From contig NZ_CP009754.1 of assembly GCF_000772045.1 (NCBI RefSeq), positions 4,650,001 through 4,714,000 on the forward strand: 64,000 nt of DNA. Reading direction: 5' to 3'. The position numbers and the translations under genes are program-made. Positions 57,140 to 64,000 of the stretch are shown here, piece after piece. Every line of letters begins with the position of its first letter. Positions within the stretch are counted from its first letter, which is position 1. Under the pieces are notes generated by a model that saw only the letters and a list, made by a program, of their open reading frames with translations, was not told the origin of the DNA and made no database searches. This DNA is from Streptomyces sp. CCM_MD2014. GTDB taxonomy: Bacteria > Actinomycetota > Actinomycetes > Streptomycetales > Streptomycetaceae.

Positions 57140-57325
57140 CCCAGCCGTCACAGAAGGCGGCTCCGTGCGCACGCGCCGAATCCCGCAAGGGAACCGGGGA
57201 ACCACCACATTGGGGTGAATCGGGCGTATGGCGCCGTGGAGACACGGTCGGCAGGCACCCGTAGGAGACCTTCCTGCTCCGAACCCGTCAGCTAACCCGG
57301 TAGGCGAGAAGGAAGGAAAGGAGTA
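57140..57325 (+). ncRNA. c-di-AMP riboswitch (ydaO/yuaA type)
   Basis: The conserved blocks of this aptamer are present in order: CGCCGAATCCCGCAAGGGA, ACCGGGGAACCA, TTGGGGTGAAT, and GAACCCGTCAGCTAACCCGG-TAGGCG near the 3' end. It lies just upstream of an M23 cell-wall peptidase, a standard target in Streptomyces, where c-di-AMP binding turns expression off. Confidence 0.9.
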
Positions 57326-57332
57326 CGCCCAC

Positions 57333-58373
57333 GTGGCGTCCAACCGGCCTGCCCCCGAGGCCCCGTTCGTGCCCGCCGGGCACGGCACCGACACCTTCGG
57401 CTACGACGCCCCCCGCGCCGAAGAGGGCCCCTGGGAGGAGTGGAACCCCACCGCGGAGTCCATCCGCCCCGTGCGCGGCCGGCACCGCGTCGCCAAGCAG
57501 CGCGGCGGACTCGCCCGCAGCTCCACCGTCCTCGGCGTCGGTGTCATAGCCGCCGTCGGCGCGGGCGGCATGGCCAGCGCGCAGACCGGCAAGCCGCCGG
57601 TGTCCATCTCCATGCCGGACCTGCCGAACGTCGGCTCGCTCATGCCCGGCGGCGAGGAGCCGGAGCCCGAGGGTTCCGCCACCCCGCTGAGCGGCATCAC
57701 CCAGGCCGTCGCCGCGGACACCGGGGAGGACGCGAGTTCCGCCGGTGCCGGTGAGTCGCTGCGGGCCCGGATCATGGCGCAGGCCGAGCAGCAGCAGGCC
57801 CAGGTCGAGACCAAGGCCGCCGCCGAGGCGCAGGCCGCCGCCGAGGAGAAGGCCGCGGAAGCCGCCGCCAAGGCGGCGAAGGAGGCCGAGGAGAAGGCCG
57901 CCGCCGCCAAGAAGAAGGCGGAGGAGGAGGCCGCGAAGAAGGCCGAGGCCGAGCGGCTCGCGAAGCTGGCCAAGCAGTACACGCTGCCGACCTCCTCGTA
58001 CACGATCTCCTCCACCTTCAACCAGGCCGGCTCCCTCTGGGCCTCCGGCCACCACACCGGCCTCGACTTCGCCGCCCCCACGGGCACCCTGCTCAAGGCG
58101 GTGCACAGCGGCACCATCACGTCGGCCGGCTGGGACGGGTCGTACGGCTACAAGACCGTGCTCACCCTCGACGACGGCACCGAGCTCTGGTACGCGCACC
58201 AGTCGTCGATCAACGTCAGCGTCGGCCAGAAGGTCACCACCGGTGACGTCATCGGCCGTGTCGGCGCCACCGGCAACGTCACCGGGGCCCACCTCCACCT
58301 CGAGGTGCACACCGCCGACGGCTCCGGCATCGACCCGATGGCCTGGCTGCAGAGCAAGGGCCTCACTCCCTGA
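57333..58373 (+). CDS. M23-family cell-wall peptidase
   Basis: 346 residues from GTG with AAAGGAG 9 nt upstream. A 55-residue cytoplasmic N-terminus precedes a signal helix (SSTVLGVGVIAAVGAGGMASA). Residues 140-220 form an Ala/Lys/Glu coiled coil. The C-terminal LytM domain has HHTGLDFAAPTGT and HLHLEVH with the zinc-binding His and Asp residues. It cleaves peptidoglycan cross-bridges, acting during growth or germination. Controlled by the upstream riboswitch. Confidence 0.88.
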   Translation: MASNRPAPEAPFVPAGHGTDTFGYDAPRAEEGPWEEWNPTAESIRPVRGRHRVAKQRGGLARSSTVLGVGVIAAVGAGGMASAQTGKPPVSISMPDLPNVGSLMPGGEEPEPEGSATPLSGITQAVAADTGEDASSAGAGESLRARIMAQAEQQQAQVETKAAAEAQAAAEEKAAEAAAKAAKEAEEKAAAAKKKAEEEAAKKAEAERLAKLAKQYTLPTSSYTISSTFNQAGSLWASGHHTGLDFAAPTGTLLKAVHSGTITSAGWDGSYGYKTVLTLDDGTELWYAHQSSINVSVGQKVTTGDVIGRVGATGNVTGAHLHLEVHTADGSGIDPMAWLQSKGLTP

Positions 58374-58545
58374 GACTCCCTGGGTCATCTCCGAGACTCC
58401 CGAGTCGCCACGCTTTCGACCCCGCTGAACCCCGGCGGTCCTGACGGCAACCCCCCGACGTCAGGGCTGCCGGTTCGCGGTCGTTTTGCGGGGATTTTGC
58501 GCCGACCCGGAATGGCCCGCTCCACTGCGGTCGTTGATCCTCCAC

Positions 58546-59490
58546 ATGACTTCTCTGCGCAAGCTCGGTTCCTCCGGCCTCGAGGTCTTCCCCCTGGCCC
58601 TCGGCGGCAACGTCTTCGGCTGGACCGCGGACCAGGACACCTCCTTCGCCGTGCTCGACGCCTACACGGCGGCGGGCGGCAACTTCATCGACACCGCCGA
58701 TTCCTACTCCGCCTGGGTCGACGGCAACGGCGGCGGCGAGTCCGAGACCGTCCTCGGCAAGTGGCTCGCGGCCCGCGGCAACCGTGACGACGTCGTCCTC
58801 GCCACCAAGGTCAGCCAGCACCCCGAATACCCCGGCCTGTCCGCCGCGAACATCAAGGCCGCGGCCGACGCCTCGCTGCGCCGCCTGGGCACCGACCACA
58901 TCGACCTCTACTACACCCACTTCGACAAGCCCGAGGTGCCGGTCGAGGAGATCATCGGCGCCCTCGACGAGCTGGTGCGGGCCGGCAAGGTCCGGCACAT
59001 CGCCGCCTCCAACATCTCCGCCGAGCGGCTCGCGGCCTCCCTGGAGTTCTCCGACCGCGAGGGCCTGGCCCGGTACGTCGCCCTACAGCCGCACTACAAC
59101 CTGGTCTCCCGTGACACCTACGAGGGCGAACTGAGCGACCTCGCCGAGCGGTCCGGCCTCGCCGCCGTGCCGTACTACGCCCTGGCGGCCGGCTTCCTCA
59201 CCGGCAAGTACCGGCCGGGCACGGCGGTGGACAGTCCGCGGGCGGGCGGTGCGGCCAAGCACCTGGAGACCGGGCGCGGGCGCCGGGTGCTCGCCGCCCT
59301 GGACGAGATCGCCGAGGCCCACGGTGTGCCCGTCGCCACGGTGGCCCTCGCCTGGCTGGCCGGCCGGCCGACGGTGGCGGCGCCGATCGCCTCCGCGCGC
59401 ACGGTCGAGCAACTGCCGGCGCTGCTCGGCGTGGCCGAGCTGAACTTGACGGAGGACGAGACCGAGCGGCTCACGCGGGCGTCCGCCTGA
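58546..59490 (+). CDS. aldo/keto reductase
   Basis: 314 residues, TIM barrel. Catalytic tetrad pattern: FIDTADSYS (Asp, Tyr), VVLATKVSQ (Lys), DLYYTHFD (His). Nucleotide-binding C-terminus: PTVAAPIASARTVEQLPALL. Matches the YghZ/Tas-like branch of NADPH-dependent reductases. Monocistronic. Confidence 0.85.
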   Translation: MTSLRKLGSSGLEVFPLALGGNVFGWTADQDTSFAVLDAYTAAGGNFIDTADSYSAWVDGNGGGESETVLGKWLAARGNRDDVVLATKVSQHPEYPGLSAANIKAAADASLRRLGTDHIDLYYTHFDKPEVPVEEIIGALDELVRAGKVRHIAASNISAERLAASLEFSDREGLARYVALQPHYNLVSRDTYEGELSDLAERSGLAAVPYYALAAGFLTGKYRPGTAVDSPRAGGAAKHLETGRGRRVLAALDEIAEAHGVPVATVALAWLAGRPTVAAPIASARTVEQLPALLGVAELNLTEDETERLTRASA

Positions 59491-59506
59491 GCGTGCGGCG
59501 CGGACC

Positions 59507-60916
59507 CTACGGCCCGTAGGGGCGGGGCGGCGGGTAGTGCGGTGCGTAGGGCGCCTGCGGGGTGGGCGGCGCGTACGGACTGTGCGGCGAGGGAGGTCCG
59601 TACGGCCCGTACGGCCCGTACGGCCCGTACGGCCCGTACGGGGCGGGAGCCGGCGCGGGTCCGTACGGGCCGGGCGCCCGGTACCCGTACACCCACGGCG
59701 GGACCGGCCGCGGCGCCGGCGGTGCCGTGGCCCGGGCCGCGTACTCCAGCGCCGGTCGGGCCACGCCCCGCAGGTGCCACAGGGCGTCCAGCAGTTCCCG
59801 CTCGCGTACGGCGAAGTCGGCGCCCGCCCTGCCCCGGCGCCCGCGCTGCCGCAGGAAGGCCACCGAGGTCGCGCAGGCCTCGTACCGCGCCACCGCCCGC
59901 GCCCCCTCCTTCCCGGCGTGCCGGCGGGCGTACTGCCGGGCGACGCGGCGGGCCCGCATCGAGCCGAGCGCGTACGGCTCCGCGGGCGTCAGCCACCCGG
60001 CGGCGACGTAGGCGGGCAGCTCGGCCCGTACGGTGCCCAGTTCGCGCTGCCGGGTCCAGATCACCAGCCAGGTCAGCAGGCCGAACGACGGCACCATGAA
60101 CGCCGCGTACACGGCGAAGAAGCCGTAGTCGCCGAACGCGGCCGAGCCGTTCCACAGGGCGTGCATGCCCATCGCGAGCAGCAGTCCGCCGAGGGGCAGC
60201 AGGGACCGGCGCAGGCGGTGCCGGCCCGCCGAGAGGGCGGCGATGCCGAAACCGATGCCGGTGAGCACGGTGAACAGCGGATGTGCGAACGGCGACATCA
60301 CGACGCGGACGAAGAAGGTCGCCGCGGTGACGGAGGCGATGCCGCTGTCGCCGGTCAACTGGTCGGTGCCGAAGGCGGTGCCCAGATAGAGGATGTTCTC
60401 GGTGAAGGCGAAGCCGGTGGCGGTGACCCCGGCGACGACCACGCCGTCGACGAGGCCGGTGAAGTCCCGCCGGCGGAAGAGGAAGACCAGGAGGACGGCG
60501 GCGGCCTTGGCGGACTCCTCGACGACCGGGGCTATCACCGTGGCGCCCCAGGTGTCCGCGCTGGTCGGGTCGGCGGTCGCGGTCGCTATCCAGCGGGTCG
60601 CGAAGCTGTTGGCGACGATCGCTATCAGCGCCGCCGCGCAGGCGCCCCAGGCGAAACAGAACAGCAGGTTCCGCCAGGGTCCGGGGTCGACCCGGTCCAG
60701 CCAGCGGAACGCGGCTATGAGCAGCGGTACGGGCAGGACGGCGAGGCCGAGTCCCACGAGGAACCCCTGCGTGCCGGTCTGTTCGCGCACCAGGGCGAGG
60801 ATCACCAGGCCGGAGAGCGCCAGCAGGGTGATCAGCGCGGCATAGCGGACCCAGGGGCGCTGCCACCAGTGCGTATGCCGGTGCACAGGGGTCGGATACG
60901 GGGGACAGGTGGCCAC
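59507..60916 (-). CDS. PrsW-family intramembrane protease
   Basis: 469 residues. Eight or nine helices. Conserved motifs of the family: VVEESAKAAAV (EExxK), GFAFTENILYL (FxxxEN), FAHPLFTVLTG (His), GMHALWN (His). The C-terminal 90 residues are Pro/Tyr/Gly-rich with a YGP repeat encoded by CCGTACGGC units. Probably cleaves membrane proteins such as anti-sigma factors. It starts 10 nt after trmB and is likely co-transcribed with it. Confidence 0.85.
   Translation of the reverse strand: MATCPPYPTPVHRHTHWWQRPWVRYAALITLLALSGLVILALVREQTGTQGFLVGLGLAVLPVPLLIAAFRWLDRVDPGPWRNLLFCFAWGACAAALIAIVANSFATRWIATATADPTSADTWGATVIAPVVEESAKAAAVLLVFLFRRRDFTGLVDGVVVAGVTATGFAFTENILYLGTAFGTDQLTGDSGIASVTAATFFVRVVMSPFAHPLFTVLTGIGFGIAALSAGRHRLRRSLLPLGGLLLAMGMHALWNGSAAFGDYGFFAVYAAFMVPSFGLLTWLVIWTRQRELGTVRAELPAYVAAGWLTPAEPYALGSMRARRVARQYARRHAGKEGARAVARYEACATSVAFLRQRGRRGRAGADFAVRERELLDALWHLRGVARPALEYAARATAPPAPRPVPPWVYGYRAPGPYGPAPAPAPYGPYGPYGPYGPYGPPSPHSPYAPPTPQAPYAPHYPPPRPYGP
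59598..59642. repeat. 9-bp tandem repeat in protease gene tail
   Basis: About five copies of CCGTACGGC in tandem, encoding Tyr-Gly-Pro on the minus strand. In-frame contraction or expansion would only change tail length. Confidence 0.8.
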
Positions 60917-60926
60917 GGCATGGACC

Positions 60927-61787
60927 CTAACCGGTGGGGGGCAGCTCCTTGTGCGGTACGCGGCGGAAGAGCAGGTCGTTCACCACATGTCCCTTGTCCA
61001 GTCCCTGCCCCTCGAAACGGGTCAGCGGCCGGTGCTCGGGACGCGGCGCGAATCCGCCGCCGGGCACGGTGTTCTCGAAGTCGGGGTGCGCGGTGAGCAC
61101 CTCGAGCATCTGCTCGGCGTACGGCTCCCAGTCGGTGGCGCAGTGCAGCACGGCCCCCGGGGCGAGCCGGGTCGCGGCCAGGGTCAGGAACTCCGGCTGG
61201 ATCAGCCGGCGCTTGTGGTGCCGCTTCTTCGGCCACGGGTCGGGGAAGTAGACGCGCAGCCCGGCGAGGGAGCCGGGGGCGAGCATCTCGCGCAGGAGGA
61301 TGATCGCGTCGCCGTTGCCCACCCGGATGTTGGACAGCTCCATCCGCTCGGCGAGACCGAGCAGGTTGCCCTGGCCCGGGGTATGGACGTCGACGGCGAG
61401 GATGTTGGTGGCCGGGTCGGCGGCGGCCATCGCGGCGGTCGCCTCGCCCATGCCGAAGCCGATCTCCAGGACGACGGGGCCGGCGTTGCCGAACAGCTCG
61501 GCGAGGTCGACGACCCGCTGCCCGTCGATGTCCAGCCCCCACCGGGACCACAGCCGCTGCAGCGCGTCCGCCTGCCCGGCGGTCACCCGGCTGCGGCGCG
61601 GCTGGAAACTCCGGATCCGCCGCTCGAAGTGCGACCCGGCGGGATCGGCCTTCGGCCCGTCGGGGAAACGGGGCTCGCCCTTGGCACGGACGTGCCGCAG
61701 GGAGGCCCCGGCCGGGGGCTGGGGAGCGGCTCCCGGGGCGGCTTCGGCTCCGGGGGCGGGGGCGGGGGCGTGGCGGGAGTCAGACAC
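60927..61787 (-). CDS. trmB: tRNA (guanine-N7)-methyltransferase
   Basis: 286 residues. SAM site VLEIGFGMGEATAAMA (about 105-120), VDVHTPGQG, NIRVGNGDAI, and the TrmB signature VYFPDPWPKKRHHKRRL (about 180-196). It modifies G46 of the variable loop of many tRNAs. A disordered N-terminal extension of about 45 residues is common in Streptomyces. Confidence 0.93.
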   Translation of the reverse strand: MSDSRHAPAPAPGAEAAPGAAPQPPAGASLRHVRAKGEPRFPDGPKADPAGSHFERRIRSFQPRRSRVTAGQADALQRLWSRWGLDIDGQRVVDLAELFGNAGPVVLEIGFGMGEATAAMAAADPATNILAVDVHTPGQGNLLGLAERMELSNIRVGNGDAIILLREMLAPGSLAGLRVYFPDPWPKKRHHKRRLIQPEFLTLAATRLAPGAVLHCATDWEPYAEQMLEVLTAHPDFENTVPGGGFAPRPEHRPLTRFEGQGLDKGHVVNDLLFRRVPHKELPPTG

Positions 61788-61836
61788 AATGCGTCGATTT
61801 TAGTGCGTGCGCCCGAGCGCGATGGCCTATCGGAGT

Positions 61837-61853
61837 AGTTATGGGTTATAACT
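61837..61853. promoter_or_regulatory. palindrome upstream of Dabb gene
   Basis: AGTTAT-gggtt-ATAACT in the divergent gap between trmB and the next gene; a plausible operator or -10 region. Confidence 0.4.
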
Positions 61854-61899
61854 AGAGCGACAGGCAGAAATGCTTGCGTCAACGCCGAGGAGAGCCGCC

Positions 61900-62316
61900 G
61901 TGATTCACCACCAGATCCGCCTCGCCATGCGCCCCGACGCACCCCGGGACCAGGTCGACGAGGCCCTCGAGATGCTCCGCAGGATGGGACGGGAGATCGA
62001 AGCCGTCACGTACTGGTCCGTCGGGCGCGACGTGGGCGGCGACTTCGACTACGGAGCGCTGTTCGCGGTCGAGGACGTCGAGGGCTACCGGGCGTACATG
62101 CACGCTCCCCTGCACCGGCGGGTCGACGAGATCGGGTTGCCGCTGGTGCGGCGCATGGTCTCGCACGACCTGACCGACGACGAGGACCCGGCCACGGGCG
62201 ACCTCATCCGGCAGATCCACGCCGAGCGCTTCGCCGGGGACCCGGCCCTCGTCGCCCTGATCCAGGGCCTCGGCTCGTACGAGGGCAGCAGCGCGCCCGA
62301 GCCGGACAGGTCCTAG
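61900..62316 (+). CDS. Dabb (stress-response A/B barrel) domain protein
   Basis: 138 residues from GTG with GAGGAGA upstream. IHHQIRLAMRPDAPRDQVDEALEMLRRMGREI ... WSVGRDVGGDFDYGALFAVEDVEGYRAYMHAPLH is the ferredoxin-like Dabb fold; the rest is a helical tail. Enzyme or stress role unknown. Its stop overlaps the convergent oxidase gene. Confidence 0.75.
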   Translation: MIHHQIRLAMRPDAPRDQVDEALEMLRRMGREIEAVTYWSVGRDVGGDFDYGALFAVEDVEGYRAYMHAPLHRRVDEIGLPLVRRMVSHDLTDDEDPATGDLIRQIHAERFAGDPALVALIQGLGSYEGSSAPEPDRS

Positions 62317-63521
62317 TCCGCGGCGGCCAGCATCGCCAGGGCCCTGCGCCCCACTTCCCGGCCGATGGGCAGGGACGCGGTCGCCGCGGGCGACGGTGCG
62401 TTCAGGACGTGTACCGCGTGGGCGCCTTCCTTGATCAGGAAGTCGTCCACCAGCGTGCCGTCCGCCAGCACCGCCTGCGCCCGCACCCCGGCCGGCGCGG
62501 CGACCAGGTCGTCCTCCGTCACCGCGGGCAGCAGTCTGCGGACCGCCGTCGTGAAGGCGGCCTTGGACAGGGACCGGCGCAGCTCGCCCGCCCCGTACCT
62601 CCAGTGCCGCCGGGCTATGTGCCACGACCCCGGCCAGGCCAGGGTGGCGCCCAGCTCGCGGGGGTGCACCACGCCCCAGGCGTACCCCTCGCGGGCCAGC
62701 GCCGGCACCGCGTTCGGCCCGACGTGGACGCCTCCGTCGATGCCGCGGGTCAGGTGCACCCCGAGGAACGGGAACGCCGGGTCAGGCACGGGATACACCA
62801 GTCCCCGCACCAGCCCGGGCCGCGCCAGCTCGTAGTACTCGCCCCGGAAGGGCACGATGCGCATGCCGGGGTCGTCCCCGGTCAGCCGGGCGATCTCGTC
62901 GCAGTGCAGCCCGCCGCAGTTGACCATGACCCGGGCGCGGAGCACGTCTGCGGAACGGGTGCGGACGGCGACCCCGAGGCCGGGGCGCCGGTCGATGCGG
63001 TGCACCTCGGCGCCGTAGCGGATCTCCGCGCCGGACGCGCGGGCGAGCTGCCGGGCCACGGCGCCGTAGTCGCAGATGCCGGTGGTGCCGACGTGTATGG
63101 CGGCCAGGCCGCGCACCTGAGGCTCGTACTCCTCGATCTGGGCGCCGCCCAGCTCGCGCACCGGTATGCCGTTCTCCCGGCCGCGCTGCACCAGGGCGTG
63201 CAGGCGGGGCAGCTCGGTGCGGTCGGTGGCCACGATCAGCTTGCCGGTGACGGCGTGGGCGATGCCGTACTCGGCGCAGAACTTCACCATCTCGGCGGCG
63301 CCCCGCACCGCGTAGCGCGCCTTCAGGGAGCCCGGGCGGTAGTAGACGCCGCTGTGGATGACGCCGCTGTTGCGGCCCGTCTGGTGGCGGGCGGGGCCCG
63401 GCTCCTTCTCCAGCACCGTGACCCGGGTGCCCGGGGCGGCACGCGTGATCGCGTACGCCGTGGACAGGCCGACGATCCCGCCGCCGATCACCAGCACGTC
63501 ACAGTCGAACACTCGTTCCAT
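62313..63521 (-). CDS. lhgO: L-2-hydroxyglutarate oxidase
   Basis: 402 residues. FAD site DVLVIGGGIVGLSTAYAI at the N-terminus, then HQTGRNSGVIHSGVYYRPGSLKA, a signature of LhgO/L2HGDH. MVNCGGLHCDEIA and RGEYYELA are further family blocks. It oxidises L-2-hydroxyglutarate to 2-oxoglutarate. I start at the ATG at 63521 with GGAGG about 11 nt upstream. Confidence 0.85.
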   Translation of the reverse strand: MERVFDCDVLVIGGGIVGLSTAYAITRAAPGTRVTVLEKEPGPARHQTGRNSGVIHSGVYYRPGSLKARYAVRGAAEMVKFCAEYGIAHAVTGKLIVATDRTELPRLHALVQRGRENGIPVRELGGAQIEEYEPQVRGLAAIHVGTTGICDYGAVARQLARASGAEIRYGAEVHRIDRRPGLGVAVRTRSADVLRARVMVNCGGLHCDEIARLTGDDPGMRIVPFRGEYYELARPGLVRGLVYPVPDPAFPFLGVHLTRGIDGGVHVGPNAVPALAREGYAWGVVHPRELGATLAWPGSWHIARRHWRYGAGELRRSLSKAAFTTAVRRLLPAVTEDDLVAAPAGVRAQAVLADGTLVDDFLIKEGAHAVHVLNAPSPAATASLPIGREVGRRALAMLAAAD

Positions 63522-63597
63522 CTCCCGGTTCACCTCCCGGCTTCGATAGTGCACTGCGCCACTGACAGTGCCTTCAAACCCGGAAGAGGGCGGTCCG

Positions 63598-64000
63598 TCA
63601 GGCCGGAGTCACCAGCAGCGGGCGGGCGCGCTCGCGCAGCTCGACCACGCGCGGCTCGTCGCCGTAGGGTTCCAGGCGGTGCAGGAGGTCCTTCACGTAC
63701 TCGGTGGTGCGGGCCGAGGAGATGCGCCCGGCCACCTCGACCGCCCGCACGCCCTGCTCGCAGGCCGCGTCCAGGTTGCCCGACTCCAGCTCGGCCACCG
63801 CCGAGACGACGAGTCTGAGGCCGTGCGAGCGTACGAACTCCTCCGTCGGTTTCGACAGCGCCTGCTCCGTGAAACGGCGGACCTGGCGCGGTGCCTTCAG
63901 GTCGCGGTAGCACTCGGCCGCGTCGGCGGCGAACCGGTCGTAGGAGTAGAAACCCAGCCACGACGGGTCGCTGTCGCCGGGGCGGGCGCGCTCCAGCCAG
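63598..64000 (-). CDS. TPR-containing regulator, C-terminal part
   Basis: The last 133 residues of a leftward gene cut by the window end. SWLGFYSYDRFAADAAECYRDL ... RRFTEQALSKPTEEFVRSHGLRLVVSAVAELESGNLDAACEQGVRAVEVAGRISSARTTEYVKDLL is the TPR C-terminal domain of Streptomyces sporulation-associated XRE regulators (NsdA-like). The N-terminal domain is out of view. Confidence 0.75.
   Translation of the reverse strand, partial: WLERARPGDSDPSWLGFYSYDRFAADAAECYRDLKAPRQVRRFTEQALSKPTEEFVRSHGLRLVVSAVAELESGNLDAACEQGVRAVEVAGRISSARTTEYVKDLLHRLEPYGDEPRVVELRERARPLLVTPA

Overview
The window is high-GC actinomycete DNA, almost certainly from a Streptomyces. Supporting features are GTG/TTG starts, leaderless promoters, a c-di-AMP (ydaO-type) riboswitch in front of an M23 peptidase, a TRIC channel, TrmB, an initiator tRNA and a TPR-containing regulator. 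About three quarters of it (positions 1 to about 48,795) is the right-hand part of an integrated siphovirus genome. Its left end, including the terminase and most replication genes, lies outside the window. The rest (about 48,796 to 64,000) is host chromosome.

Prophage layout. A small leftward operon (407-1405) lies next to the start of a long rightward late region. That region runs: DUF1360-like membrane protein, portal, zinc-ribbon proteins, a 1,153-residue head morphogenesis polyprotein (MuF, 2H phosphoesterase, prohead protease, winged helix), major capsid, a roughly 9 kb block of fibre-like cysteine-rich modular proteins, major tail protein, a Stealth-type glycan transferase, head-tail connectors, tail assembly chaperones with a -1 frameshift, tape measure, tail tip proteins, tail fibres, amidase endolysin, holin and a second lysis-region membrane protein. 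The lysogeny region follows: an XRE-TPR regulator (38,656), a tightly coupled eight-gene operon (40,049-45,617) ending in kinase-like, lactate/malate-dehydrogenase-like and HPr-kinase-like proteins, an excisionase and an XRE repressor transcribed from face-to-face promoters, the tyrosine integrase, and attR. attR carries a displaced 3' fragment of a tRNA-Lys gene followed by the host tRNA terminator, so the reconstituted tRNA and attL should lie left of the window.

The strongest unexplained signal is an 18-bp element, GCTGGTTNTGGGCCGGGC. It occurs eleven times, on both strands. Nine copies sit 27-32 bp before a start codon, usually downstream of a TAnnnT (-10-like) hexamer and followed by a gene-specific hairpin that often holds the Shine-Dalgarno sequence. 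It marks the capsid, major tail, chaperone, tape-measure, three fibre, lysis and left-arm transcription units. The second strong signal is a repeated 50-60 residue module (LCD ... PFLRHL ... DTxLDGxxPYTPxGxVxxC) spread over three genes between capsid and tail. In three copies a different domain of about 150-190 residues is inserted at the same point.

Host side. A chloramphenicol-type MFS exporter with a leaderless leader ORF comes first. It is followed by two tandem paralogous membrane proteins, a MerR regulator, an M20 amidohydrolase, a TRIC channel, a domain-swapped RibD-like reductase-deaminase, tRNA-fMet, a PP2C phosphatase, a riboswitch-controlled M23 peptidase, an aldo-keto reductase, a PrsW-type protease, TrmB, a Dabb-domain protein, an L-2-hydroxyglutarate oxidase and a truncated TPR regulator. 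No complete mobile element other than the prophage and no CRISPR array was seen.
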